Shown here in pieces: positions 1 to 12,000 of a stretch of DNA of 64,000 nucleotides (the first letter of the stretch is position 1; each line of letters opens with the position of its first letter). Origin of the DNA: Chlorokybus atmophyticus (taxonomy: Eukaryota > Streptophyta > Chlorokybophyceae > Chlorokybales > Chlorokybaceae); the NCBI GenBank assembly GCA_009103225.1, contig RHPI01000797.1, positions 247,064-311,063 on the forward strand, in the 5' to 3' direction. Position numbers and translations under genes: made by a program. A model generated the notes under the pieces. That model was not told where the DNA came from, did no database searches, and was given only the letters and a program-made list of their open reading frames with translations.

Positions 1-185
1 GATTGAACACGTGTTTTCTTGCATGCACTCATTTGTAGGACACCCTGGTCTTAGCGCCTATTTGAGGTCAAACACATAAAAAGTAGCAAGTACACTACGC
101 GTGCATGCACGTACACGCACACACGCCTATGCACACACCTATGCATCTTACCCACCCACCCACCCACCTACTCTTTGCCTCTCAG
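1..185 (+). other. Intron upstream of the first visible KdsB exon
   Basis: No coding signal is seen. The stretch ends in a pyrimidine-rich tract and a CAG acceptor at 183-185, directly before the first recognisable CMP-KDO synthetase exon. It holds alternating TG/CA sequence and a short run of CCCA repeats (about 151-170). It is read as the 3' part of an intron whose donor and 5' exon(s) lie outside the window. Confidence 0.55.
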
Positions 186-2277
186 AGTGGCCCACTGCAG
201 CAGCAACACCCACAGCAACACCAACACCCACAGTGGTAGCAATCGGCGGCAGCGCGTTGTGGGAGTGATCCCCGCTCGCTACGACTCCTCGCGCTTCCCC
301 GGCAAGCCCCTTGTCCCCATCCTTGGCAAACCCATGATACAGGTTTGATTGAATCAGTGCCATGCTTGTTGGCTCATGAAGAGTCTGTCGTTGAGTGTGT
401 CCTTTCGTGCTGAGGGTGTTGTGTGTTGCTGCAGCGCACTTGGGAGCAGGCCAAGCAAGCAAAAACCCTCAACGCTGTTGGTAAGACTGCACTTGCACTT
501 CATGAGATGCATGAAGTACGAGAGACTTGCTTGCTTCCTGCTTATGCTTGCAATGCCTTGCATGCAACAAACACATATTGCATTATCATCCCACCAACTC
601 TTCCCGATTTCTTACCCACGTTGCGCGCTCAACATGTTGTTCTGCTGCTCCATAGTTGTGGCAACGGACGACGAGCGCATTGCCGAATGCTGCCGGAAGT
701 TTGGCGCCGATGTGGTCATGACGTCTTACGACTGTCCCAACGGTAAACTTACCTCTCTGAGGAGTGTTGTTTTGTTAATAATTGATGTACACCCATAGCC
801 ACAACACACAGTGTACCCGGTGCACACACTGCTGCACGTTTGTTACACAGCCACCACAGTATGTACCAACTGGTTACACAGTTACAGCGATATGCAACAT
901 CATGTGTGCATCACCAGCACAATCTGCATGTCTTCCACAGGAGTGTGTTTATCCAACTTGCACCGAAGTTGTTATAGTGTGTGTGCAAGTTGGGTAAACA
1001 CACCAGCGGCAGTGCAGTAGCAGATTACGAAGGTCATGTTGGCTTGCATGTGCAGGCACAGAGCGCTGCAACGAGGCCCTGATGAAGCTTCCAGAACATT
1101 ACGACATTGCAGTCAACATTCAGGTCAGCCAACATTGCAATTACCTTCTACCATATTGTACCCCATATCGTCACATGGACGAGACTCACATTTCATATGC
1201 TGTTGAAGGGTGATGAGCCTCTGATTGAGCCTGAAATCATAGACGAGGTGGTGAAAGCCCTGCAGGTGAGGACATAATGATGTTTCTCAGTGCATGTCCA
1301 TGCTCCTTATGCCCTTCATATGTTGATGATATCAGAAAGGTGCATTGATGCCACATGGTTTGCGTGTGCGTGCATGTTAATGCGTTTGTGTGTGCAGGAG
1401 AGTCCGGATGCGATATACAGCACGGCGTGCACGTCACTCAAGGCGTCAGAGGTTGCAGACCGCAACCGCGTCAAGTGCATCCTTGACAACAACGGCTACG
1501 CCATCTACTTCTCGCGCGGCATGCTCCCCCACAACAAGTGCGCTTCCCTCTCACACTCCCACTCATAATCAATAATTGTTACTTGCCCACAACAAGTGTC
1601 AACGATTGAATGCTCTGGTTTGCTACATCTGCGCATGCGAGTCCACTTGTCACAAGGGTTATTCGTGATACATGTCAAGCCTGAGTCCAATTCAAATACA
1701 GGCACACTGCATGTTATGAACGCTTACATATGACTTGGCCACCATGGCTTGCTCCCCCCCATGTTCAACGTTGTATCCTCTCTGCATCTGAGCAAGTCTC
1801 ACAGTTATGTATGACATTGACATCAGTCGACTGACTCGTAGGAATGGCGTACCGGACAAGAAGTTCCCTTACCTGCTGCATTTGGGTCTGCAAGTGAGTG
1901 CATGTCTTCTTTCACCAACATGTATGATTCGCTTGCAGAGTGCTTCTTGCTGATGCCAACCTTCGCGCAGTGTTATGACACCTCCTTCCTGGCAAAGTAT
2001 CCCAAGATGCCGGCCACTCCCCTCCAAATGCAAGAGGACTTGGAGCAGCTTAAAGTGCTTGAAAACGGGTACAAGATCAAGGTGAGAGTTACACCAGCAT
2101 GGCTGATTAGAATTGTGTGCCAATCATGGTGCTGCATGACACCCTGCACATGGGTGATGATTGTGTGCTGACCTTCGCTGACAGGTTGTGAAGGTGGACC
2201 ACTCGGCTCATGGTGTAGATTGCCCAGCTGATGTCCAAAGCATAGAGGCAATCATGAAGGCGAAGGGCTTACATTAG
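186..2277 (+). CDS. kdsB: CMP-KDO synthetase (3-deoxy-manno-octulosonate cytidylyltransferase), 5' partial
   Basis: The enzyme activates KDO with CTP to give CMP-KDO, the donor for KDO-containing glycans. Nine exons fit with consistent phase: 186-342, 435-480, 656-742, 1056-1123, 1209-1265, 1398-1537, 1842-1893, 1971-2081, 2185-2277 (TAG stop). They give the last 269 residues. Family marks in order: [16 protein letters not shown] nucleotide-binding start, TDDERI, NIQGDEP split across exons 4/5, YFSRGMLP, and [14 protein letters not shown] near the C-terminus, the usual LEQLR-x-LE signature. The catalytic domain is complete. The Ser/Asn/Thr/His-rich sequence before VIPARY looks like a linker, so an N-terminal leader or membrane anchor, as in plant homologues, probably lies upstream. 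In plants KDO goes into rhamnogalacturonan II; in scaly green algae into scales or theca. Very confident of the family. Confidence 0.93.
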
Positions 2278-2314
2278 GTATGCGTTTATTGCTGGTTTAG
2301 AACCAAGGATGTAC

Positions 2315-2319
2315 TGTAA
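2315..2319 (+). promoter_or_regulatory. Possible TGTAA polyadenylation signal of KdsB
   Basis: A TGTAA pentamer lies 38 bases after the KdsB stop. TGTAA is the usual near-upstream poly(A) element of chlorophyte algae. The pentamer is common by chance in this window, so support is weak. Confidence 0.25.
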
Positions 2320-2554
2320 TGTTTTAGGATGTTGAAAAATATTGACACGAGTGGTTTCATAACCACACTTGTAACCAATGTTATTAAGTTGGACGGGTCA
2401 GTTGTAAGCAATGTACAATATCCCATGCATACATTACCTTCTGACAACTTCCTTGTTGTTAACATATTCCAGACCAGACGTGTAAATCGTAGATAATCAC
2501 CCTTCAAGGTTGAACCTCACTTGAGGCAACTTATATGCCATTCCAATACGCGCG

Positions 2555-2708
2555 NNNNNNNNNNNNNNNNNNNNNNNNNNNNNNNNNNNNNNNNNNNNNN
2601 NNNNNNNNNNNNNNNNNNNNNNNNNNNNNNNNNNNNNNNNNNNNNNNNNNNNNNNNNNNNNNNNNNNNNNNNNNNNNNNNNNNNNNNNNNNNNNNNNNNN
2701 NNNNNNNN
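2555..2708. other. Assembly gap (N run) with G-rich right edge
   Basis: 154 Ns. The right edge is GGGGGG-A-GGGGG (2709-2720), a near homopolymer that resembles the edges of the second gap and the sequence before the lone N at 54911. Sequence next to the gap should not be trusted at base level. Confidence 0.95.
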
Positions 2709-3093
2709 GGGGGGAGGGGGCATGGGTTATATAGTTGTATATGACTATGATCTCATAACATCTCCAAGATTGGTATTATTTTCTTCGCTATATTTTGTGG
2801 CTCTCACACATATACGGTAAGGTAGGACATGCAAGATAATATTAATACTACATGCACATGGAGCAAATAGAGCAAACGGAAAGCAAGGCGGACGGAAATT
2901 TTACCGCGGGGTAAAGCTACAAAAAGGTATAGCTTTAGATTGTAACCTAACTACGCCTACACCATTGCACTACTCTAGGTGCGTGTCATGTAATGCAATG
3001 GACCACCACCTCAACCTTGATGGCCTTGTTGCGTGGCGTGCGACGGCGCTCAACACCCTTCTTTCCTTGATTGTAACCATGTGATTTGTATGT

Positions 3094-3438
3094 TTACAGC
3101 ACCCCGATCCAGTGGCATTCGCATTTCCTACCTTTCTTGTGCCACTCGGCATCAATCATACCTGCGTAATCAACAACCTCAATGGCAATACACCTCAATT
3201 GTATATGCTCGTGTGGTGCATTGCTTTGTCGAGAGGGCTGGCATTCGGTGTTGAGATGCATAGTGCTACTGAAACCGCTTAAAAGCGTTGTGTTGGTTGT
3301 CCAACATATGCCTTCTTTGTGCCCGACAAATGGTAGATATAATATATCACATATGTAATGGGAAGGGGATTGCGCAGTCCCATGCATGCGTGCAACGTCG
3401 GTTGGCAATTGTTCTGGCCTCTTTTTGCCAATCTTCAC
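3094..3438 (-). pseudogene. Possible relic of a piggyBac-like DDE transposase
   Basis: A 114-codon open frame without convincing splice sites reads, in order, a W-rich strand, a segment ending in STMHLNTE, and then VVDYAGMIDAEWHKKGR. The last part resembles the V-x-DYN-x-x-M-x-GVD segment that follows the catalytic core in piggyBac-type (DDE_Tnp_1_7) transposases. The catalytic Asp residues cannot be placed and no terminal repeats were found. Similarity is by eye only and could be chance; the AT-rich intergenic setting would suit a decayed element. Confidence 0.22.
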
Positions 3439-4250
3439 AAGAACAAAACTCCTATTCTACTCATCATAAGTAGGTTGAGGTGGTAGTGGGCTCGACACAC
3501 ATATTGCTTGATTGAAATTAGATCCTTATCAGGCATGTCTGTTGGCGCATGCAAAAGTATTCTACAAATGATGCAGTAACCCAGCCTCCCAACCACCAAA
3601 TATACGAAGCAGACAATACTTGTTCACCAACACAATGTATGTCAACATAATTTTATCACAAAATGTTCATAATGTGCGATGTGAAGCATAAAATGTGAAT
3701 TGCAGTCTCCGTACGATATAAAGCTCACATATGGCGACGCTACACTTTGATTATTATTTTATTATTAACTTAATCGTGAGATTGGTCAGAGATGTTCAAG
3801 GTTTAAATCACAAAAAGATGCATGTCGAATGATTGAATATGTTTATCCGTGAGTGGATATATTACGGATGAGTATGTCAGGCGTTGTCAGCCGTAGTGGA
3901 CAAAATGTAATAATCATCATGACATAAAGACTATCAGAGTGTTGCTTTTTTTACATGTGCTATAAGCAAATAATGATGCAATGTTATACACAACCTGAAT
4001 ACATAGTGTACATCATGATCAGTATTGATTGCATTTAATACTGTACCACACTACACTTGCATGCAAGTCGTGTGTTATTGTTTACCGGTAGTACTTTGTC
4101 TACCCTATCTATGAATCTATGTCCACATCATACAAATTGTAGGCGACAATACACCAAACTTCGGGCTTCCCCTGCTCCCTTTTCTTCCCATTGTCTGCTT
4201 CCCTTCCCTTCCGGGACATAAACGGAAGTTCCACCGCCGCCGCTGCGGCA

Positions 4251-7200
4251 ATGGCGGCGATGGCAACGGCGTCGTTGTCGGCGACGGCGGCTTCGTCGTT
4301 AGGATCAATTAGTATTAGGCAGCCTCTTGTCAACCCCTTTCGCAGCCGGTTGGCGTTGCTCAGGTTGTGGGGCGGGAGAGGGAAGCTTGACGGCAGGCCC
4401 AGTAGGACTGCGGGTAAGCTACTGGGCTGACTACTATGCCGTGTTTGCATGTTGACCGTGATAAGGGTCAAAGTTCAGGAACATCCATTCAACGCAATCA
4501 GGCACAGTTGGTGTGATGTACATGCTGGTACGCGCAAGGCATTAGCACAGTCATTGGTTTCTTGGCTAGGTGCTGGATGTTTGATTGTGTTTTCTGTTTG
4601 ACTTGGGTGTCGGTCGTTGTGAGCCTGGTGGTGTCTATTGTTTTCTATTGCAAGCCGCTAGCTGACACTAACCTGATCTGTAGTCCTTGCTCTGGCACTC
4701 GTTCTCAGCTGTCATCACAGCTTGCACTTATATTATATGTATGCTTATCCCAGGCTTTTGATCAGTCGTCTTTCCAAGTGCCATGCAACCATAATTTTAA
4801 GCATCCTCAAGCGGTGGTCGATACCTTCACTCACTCACACAAGCATTCATTCGGTCACTCATCTCACTATAGGTAGCACAATACAACTTAACAAGACACC
4901 ATGACTGACAGCGCAAAGCATCAATGCCTAATTGAAGCATGCAGGCAAGCAGCTAAAGTCAGTTGTGATGGCGAAGACTTGATCTAGAGCTTGTGTTGTA
5001 AGCGCCATTCGATCAACATGGCGCATGTTAGTCTTACTTACCATTGCTGCTATCCTTTCTCAGTTGTGCATGTGCAAGCTGCTTACACCCGCAGCTCGGA
5101 CCGAAGAGACCAAAGAAGGTGAACAAGACACATCATTGTCTAGCACTTCGTACACATTGCCATGTTCACCAACTCACACTACGTGCAGGCCGAAAGAGTA
5201 TGCAGACGACAGGCCAATAAGCAAACCGCCAAGGCAAAGGCAAGACGATGACTCACACTCGAGCGCACGTTACCGCAACAACAACGATGACGATTATGAT
5301 AGAAGCAGTAGCAGCAGCAGCAGTACTGGCAGGTTCAGACCCAGTATTGACAGACACAACACCGGCGCTAGGCGTAACAACAGCATCAACGCGCCTGCGC
5401 GCGTGTTTAACGGGCTGTTAGGATCAAAATGGCGGCAGGAAGTCAAAGACATGGACTTCTACAGCGACACGAGCTTCGAGAGCATCGGTGCTTCGGAGGA
5501 GGTTATCAAGGCAATGACCGCCCTCGGCTACAGGTACTTGAAACTGACTCTCCGCATAGAATGAGCCCTAATCCTAGTAAGCTGCTAGGCGCTGCTTGTG
5601 GTGTGCGTGTTAGGGATGTGGGTTTGATTCTCTCTCTTGTTCAGTCGGCCCTCGCACATGCAGGCCCTGGCTTTTGGCCCTCTTGCACGCGGTGAATCGT
5701 GCATCCTTGCAGACCAGGTGATGCTACGACATTGTTTGGTTCACTTTGTTGACTGTGCTACACTCTGCATGCGTGCATGCGTGCGTGCGTGTGTGCGGTA
5801 CACAACTTGCACACCGCGCATGTAGTGTCTGTTTCCCCTAACACGTGTACAGGCTACCGAACCTTGCAGTTGCGCATCGTGTCTGTAGGCATACTTCATG
5901 CGTGCATGTCGTACCTTACTTATAAACACAGCAGCAAATATATCCTTTACTGGCGTGCAGGCGGGGTCGGGCAAGACGCTGGCATATTTGCTGCCGACGG
6001 TCGAGCGATTGCGTGCGAAGGAGAAGGTAGAAGGGATGGCGCCAGGCCGAAGGCCGTCTGCCATTGTGCTCACACCCACCGCTGACCTCGCCGCACAGGT
6101 GGAGGGCAATCACAGGGCTGTGATACAACTCACGCACATGCACACATGCGCGCACAATTATAGTCATAACAGCATATTGTGTTATACTGTCATTGGGCAG
6201 GTTCACTCTGTTTCGCGTGCTTTGGCTCGCACGGTGCCCTTCCGCTCACTATGCGTCACCGGCGGCTTTCCTGTAAGTGAAACAAGCAAGTTGTTGTTGT
6301 TGTTGTTATTGTTGTTGTTGTTGTTGTTGTTGTGATGGCTGTTAGATCCTTTAAAGCTGACTGGTTGCTTATCTGTTGTGCTGCATGCATGCATGTAGTT
6401 GAGAGAGCAACGCAAGAATTTGGAAGCTGGCACGGATGTTGTGATCGGCACCCCTGGCCGCCTCCTCGCCCTCGTGGACGCCGAATCCCTTCTCCTCGAC
6501 TCTGTGCAGACGTACGATTACAACACTTAGTAGCAGACACACCATGTGCTGAAGTTCATACTGTGTGGCAGTATTGTTGTGGATGAGGTGGATGTGATGC
6601 TGGACGACCCCGACTTTGCGGATGCGTTGGCGCGGGTTCGCGCGGAGTGCACGTCCGCGCAGTTCGTGTTTGTGACTGCGACGCTGACGGGGGACATGCA
6701 TGCGCGCATTGGTGAGGAGTTTGGTATCCGTGCCAACGATGATGGCAACGATGGCATCACGCGCCTCTTCGGCCCTGGCCTTCATCGCACCGCCCGAGGT
6801 CTTAAAGAGGTGTGCCTCACACACTCCAGCGCTTGCTCACTCGCTTCTGCATCCACCACACCACTCACTCATTCCTCCATTGACTCACTTGATAAACATC
6901 TCGCTCTCAGTCAGTTGTAAAATCAGTCATGGCGTCATCACTCACTTGATCACAACTTTGTGACTCACTCATTATTTGACTTGTTCACTTAGCGTGATTT
7001 GGGTGCTGGTTGGTTGGTGAACACTTGGTAATGTATCCAATGTATACAAATTGTAGGTGTTAGTGGATTGCAGTGGCGGGGACGAGCGCACGGAGGAGAG
7101 CGCGTTCCTGCGCAAGAAGGATGCGCTGCTTCGCGCACTTAAGCAAAACCCATGCCAGCGCACCATTATCTTCTGCCACAAGATCGACACCTGCCGCAAG

Positions 7201-7998
7201 GTTTGTGTGTATGTGATTGAGAGATGCGTGTTGTAGTGTCGATGCAGCGAGAGATATCGTTATTGAATGCGCCATGTGGTTCATGCGTAGCTTGAGAACA
7301 TACTCAAACGCGAAGACAGGCAAGAGCGCAAGCTAATACCATTGGCGTACCATGCAGCCATCAGGTGTGTTATGGAAGTCAACACTGTTTATGCACACGT
7401 TCACAACATGGCATGGTTTTAAAGAGATTACAGAGATTACAGAGATTACACTCTGTTGTTGTCTTGTGCTTTTCAGCCCAGAGATGAGAGCGCGCAACCT
7501 GAGTCAGTTCATGCAGCCGCCTGGGGGCGTGCCGATGGTGCTGATCTGCACGGACCGCACCTCGCGCGGGGTGGACTCGCTGGATGTCGAGCACGTTGTG
7601 CTCTTTGACTTCCCGCGAGACCCTAGGCGAGTGCCGTCGTCATTCACTGAGGCCAACTTGTCGAGTTTAATCTTGTTGTCTCTGTATTTGAACGTGATCA
7701 ATGTGTGCAGTGAGTATGTCAGGAGGGTTGGGCGTACAGCAAGGGGAGCGGGCGGCCAAGGGCTGGTCACTGCGCTTGTCCTTGGTAAACTGGTAAGCTT
7801 CCTTTGTTGCACGTGTGCTTGCTGCATGTGAACAAAGAAGCTCCCTTTATCATGCCTGACAACCGGATGCGCGTGTTGCGTGTAATTTTTGCATTGGAGC
7901 GGTAACAGTTGTTCGACATGCAGGTGCCAATGGCGCAGCAGATCATGGCAAGGAATGAAAAGGGGCTGCCTGTACATGAGGTGCCACTGGAGTTTTAG
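4251..7998 (+). CDS. RH50-like DEAD-box RNA helicase, organelle-targeted
   Basis: ATP-dependent RNA helicase of the plant RH50/RH39 type, which act in organellar rRNA processing or intron splicing. Twelve exons give 586 aa: 4251-4413, 5095-5533, 5645-5717, 5961-6098, 6201-6272, 6399-6511, 6572-6809, 7057-7200, 7291-7364, 7477-7626, 7711-7792, 7924-7998. Exon 1 encodes an Ala/Ser/Arg-rich leader, a likely transit peptide; an in-frame ATG at 4191 is an alternative start. Then come a polar Ser/Asp/Asn-rich linker, a Q-motif-like segment (SRPSHMQALAFGPLARGES), motif I AGSGKT, PTADLAAQV (Ia), TPGR (Ib), DEVD (II), VTATL (III), IIFCHK (IV), TDRTSRGVD (V) and YVRRVGRTARG (VI). The exon 10 donor is GC. 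Alternatives: RH39 or RH58. Transit-peptide and compartment calls are inferred. Confidence 0.9.
6291..6331 (+). repeat. (GTT)n microsatellite in an RH50 intron
   Basis: About a dozen GTT units with one imperfection, in the intron between the exons ending at 6272 and starting at 6399. It translates as poly-Leu or poly-Asn in spurious frames. Confidence 0.85.
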
Positions 7999-9046
7999 AT
8001 GAACACACAGTGCGGTGATATCATGCAGCTGATGCATCACTACTTTAGCGCGCTCATGTCAGCTAACATCACTGCCAGCACTCCGGCAACAAGTTGTGAG
8101 CGATTAGCCCGGCTGTGCTATCTCTTACGCTTTTTACCACTGGTGTGTTCAAGCCTAATTATGCCATGCTACAGGCTTGGTTGCATGCAATGCTGCCAAC
8201 AAGCAGGTTTTTTCAGTAGCTTTACTGCGCAAGCATGTATTGATTGGTTGAATTGCCACTTGCGAATTTTTCTGGCTTCTCTGAACCGGGTGCTGTTTTG
8301 CACTTGTGGTGTAAATGCTGCCTGCACGTGTGCTTGTGCACCTATGCATGATGGCATGTGTGCAGACTGTGTTCGTGTGGCTGTAACTGTGTGTGTGCGT
8401 GTATGCGTGCGTATGCTGCATGGTAAGAAGCAACGGTCGCAGTGTGGCACTGTCGCGTATATGTATATAGTAGTGAGTTTATTTCCTATTGTGTTTCCTA
8501 CTGCATTACAACCACAGATGTCACTACTGCTGTTCGTACCATTTTTAAGATGTTGGTGCACTCCGCTTGCAGCGCGAAGAGCATTGCAATGTGACTGCCA
8601 CCATGACAGTCTCATGGCCTCGCTCTCTCTCTGTAGTATAAGGACGTGCACCACACAATGTCATGGTCTTGATCCTGTGCGCTCGCACCACACGCTGCTT
8701 GAATTGTTTAACTGCTAAGCAATACAGGCGTACAGGCATCAAGTTGGGAAGGCACTGTCAGCAAAGTGCACCTTGGAATGTGTCGTCAGCCCCATCACAG
8801 GTCAGCAAGCCAGCATGTGCGCATGTGTGCAGCGCACAGTTTGGGTTGCCAGACCAAGCTGAATGTCAAGCCAGCAACCTCTGCAACTGGTACCTCACAG
8901 CAGCAACAGTTTATTCTCACATACAGAATAGCATGTGCATGTTGGGACAGGCGGTTATCAACAAATGGGTGTGGGAAGTGTTAATGTAGTCCTAAAATCA
9001 ACTAGCATCTGTTAATCTTGTGGGCACACAGTGGGCACTCTTATTA
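7999..9046. other. Convergent intergenic region RH50/SRA gene
   Basis: Both flanking genes end here. Frames of over 200 codons exist on the plus strand (7999-8718) and others on the minus strand, but they are Cys/His-rich, overlap each other and match nothing I know. It should hold the two 3' UTRs. Confidence 0.6.
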
Positions 9047-12000
9047 TCAATCCAGCTCCACACACGCCCGCATCATCCTTTTGCCGCACTTGCCGCAGCG
9101 CAGCCGCGCATTGAGCATCGCTGTCTCAGAGGCGAGCTCCACAACAACGCCGGGACTCCCGCAGTCTGCGCTTGGACAAATCCACGTCTCTCTCACCGCT
9201 ACTATCCTCATTCTGGCTTCCAAGTTGCAGCTCACGCTGGCGCCAACCTGCTCCACTTTGCTGCTCACACGCTCGGGCACGGGGTCTGTCTGTGCCCTCG
9301 CTTGGGCTGCCTTTAGAGTATCAGCCGGCCTTGCCCTTGGCACAGACATGGATGCATGCGGTTGAATGGGTGGATGTCGATCGGGTTGCGTGTCTGTTTG
9401 CCGTTGCGACTTGAGGGGTGTGCTTCCGACTACTGGCTGCTTCAATGTTGACGGCTGCGACGGTCTGTTGGCAGTGAAAGCGAAGGTTTCGCCGTACAGC
9501 GGCCTTGCAGAGCCAACGTGTGAGGTTGTGTGTGTTTTTTGCCGGCTGTCAAGCTGACCAGGCTGTGCGGGGTTGCAGGATGGCTGCTGGGACTGCATGT
9601 TGGCACCACTCGCGGAGTATTGTTGGAACTGTCGCTGTGTGTCTGCATGTAATGCCCTGCCTTGGCTTGAGCCAGCAACTGAAGCGGCGCCGGCGCCTTG
9701 CGATGGACCAACTGCGGTTGCTGTGACTGGAGAGCTGAAGGCAGGTACGGTGTCCATGGCGGCAGCATCCATGTCTGGTGTCATATGACCAGCGTGCGAA
9801 CCCTTGGGCTTCGTTTGCCGCTGCGCGTCCGCGGGCTTCTTGTCACGCTTGCGCTTTTGCACACGTGTCCCTGCGTACTCCACCTGGCATCCGGCAGATA
9901 CATCAGTCCAGTGCGAACGCAATTGAGTTCTTCAGCTGTGTGTGTAAAGAGCAGTACACTAGACCAGACTTGTGCAACACGGATACAAGTGCGCCGGCAT
10001 GTGCACACATGCATACAGGAAAAGCGGCGTGCGGCACAGCTTGAACGGCATGAACAAACTACACATCTTACAATGCCCTCTGGAAGCGGTGCTTGGTCTG
10101 GCAGCCGAGTAAGCTTAAACTCAATGCTCTGATTGGCTCCATTTTGAACGTATTGCCAGCTTGTAACTCTGTACAGTCCGGAATACATGTAGCCTTCTTG
10201 CACGCGTCGTATCAAGCGCACTGGCTGCAGCGTACCACATGATGCATCAATATAACGACACATGGCAGAACGCTTCCAACAATATCAAACTGTAAGCATA
10301 CATAAGCATACCAGTTCAAGAGCGTGGCTGTTGACCAGTGCTTGGTTGCCACCGGAGAGCGGCGCATCTTTCAGCGGCAATCCGTCTTTGTCTTGGACCT
10401 GCTGGCCCATGTAATGCACTGCAACATCAAGTGTGCACTGTTACACTTGCTTGTGAAAGTAGTGGTAAGTCAACTGTAAAAGGAACACACATGTATACCT
10501 GTTTCTCCCTCGTCCAAGTTTTTGTACTGGCCGACCATAACAATTATAGGTGACACCTTGATCCCCCCATACTCCATCATGTCAATGCCTGCTCTCGGCA
10601 TGTACTTCATGCCCACACATTGCATCTCCATAAAAGTTCTGCTCCCAAACATTGACAGTCGAGATCACACAATGGACCGAGACATGCATTGGCTGTGCAG
10701 GTATGATGCAAAAAGCCAAGCGGCATGCACTGCTCACTAACCGGAATATCATGCCGACGGGGATGCCAGGGACTTCGCCAATGCGCTTTTGTTGATTGAC
10801 CAACAGCCCCTCCGCCCGCAAAGCCTGCATGTAATGCATAAGCTATCAATAAACAACTGACCACTTCCAGTGGCCCACGATTACTGCAATTTGTAAGTTG
10901 ATACCCGTCGAGCTTCGTCATAAATAACTACGGCGGTCCATTTTTCGCGTGCGGACTTGAGCGCGACAATGCGCTCCCGATGCAGCCGCAGCACTTCTCG
11001 CACCATGTCTTCGGTTATCGGCCCTTCCGGTTCTGCGCTTGCCCTGTAGAAAGCAAAGGAACACAAGGTCAGCAGGCAGTGCGCCACAACCATACAGTCA
11101 CGCATTGCCCGAGCAACCGGCTACAGAAGTTGGTGACCCAATATGATGGGCTTGTACACAGTGCTGCAGAACCTGTTTTTCCATGGATTTAAAATATGGA
11201 CAGAATGGCGACCTAAAACACACTTCCTTCACATACACATTCTGGTACCTGACCGCTTGCGAGGTGCCAGGCGCATCGTCCACATGCTGCTCCTCTTGCT
11301 TGACTTGAGCCTGCTGTTCAAACTCTGGCTCCAGTTGCTCCGCTTCTTCATCGTTGTTGTCCTCCTCAACGTACTCCTCCTCTTCATTCTTTACCAAAAC
11401 CGCGTCCTCCTTTTCGTCCTCCTGGTCCTCTGCATCCTCCTCTTCGTCCTCCTCTGAATCCTCATCTCCGATATCCTCCTCCTGTGACTGTTCGTCTTGC
11501 TCAGACGCGCCCTCTTCCTTATCCTCATCCTCTTCCTCCTCATGATCGTCCTCGTTGTCGTTGTCGTCCTCCACCTCCTCCTCCTCCTCTGCCAGTGTAG
11601 TGTCCTCAGCATGCTGTCGGCTTGCAGAGGCTTCACCTCCAGCAACCTTCTTAATCTGCAAAATGCAATGGCAACAAGTTGGTGGCACACTCAAGTAGCC
11701 GTAATGTCTTCTTTGCAAGGAAATAGCTTACCGCAGACAGTACTTCTCGCAGGCTTTGTGGTAAAGATGCAGACAAATATGGGTCGCTGCGAGCAGAAAC
11801 ATAACACAATAAGTATATTTACTGTAAGTATGTTTACTGTTGCTTACGTCAGCCCACGCATAATAAAGAAAACAACCGCTGTATGCTGGAGACGAGCAAT
11901 CAAACTCTAGCGCTGAGAGGAGTAACAAGCGGTGCCATCAAAGACAGACACATGAGGACATCACTACGAGTTACAGAGTCATACTGTTGCTTTACCACAG

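Larger units (their letters stand above)
2278..4250. other. Intergenic region KdsB to RH50, with sequencing gap
   Basis: Both flanking genes point right. The region is AT-richer than the genes and has no exon chain that I can support. It contains the first N gap. Around 3094-3438 on the minus strand is a 114-codon frame that might be a transposase relic (see its own entry). The part from about 3450 to 4100 shows only AT-rich, non-coding-looking sequence. Confidence 0.6.

Noticed and set aside
7999-8718. 239-codon plus-strand frame and overlapping minus-strand frames
   Set aside because: It starts right at the RH50 stop, is Cys/His-rich and conflicts with frames on the other strand; no splice pattern or similarity.
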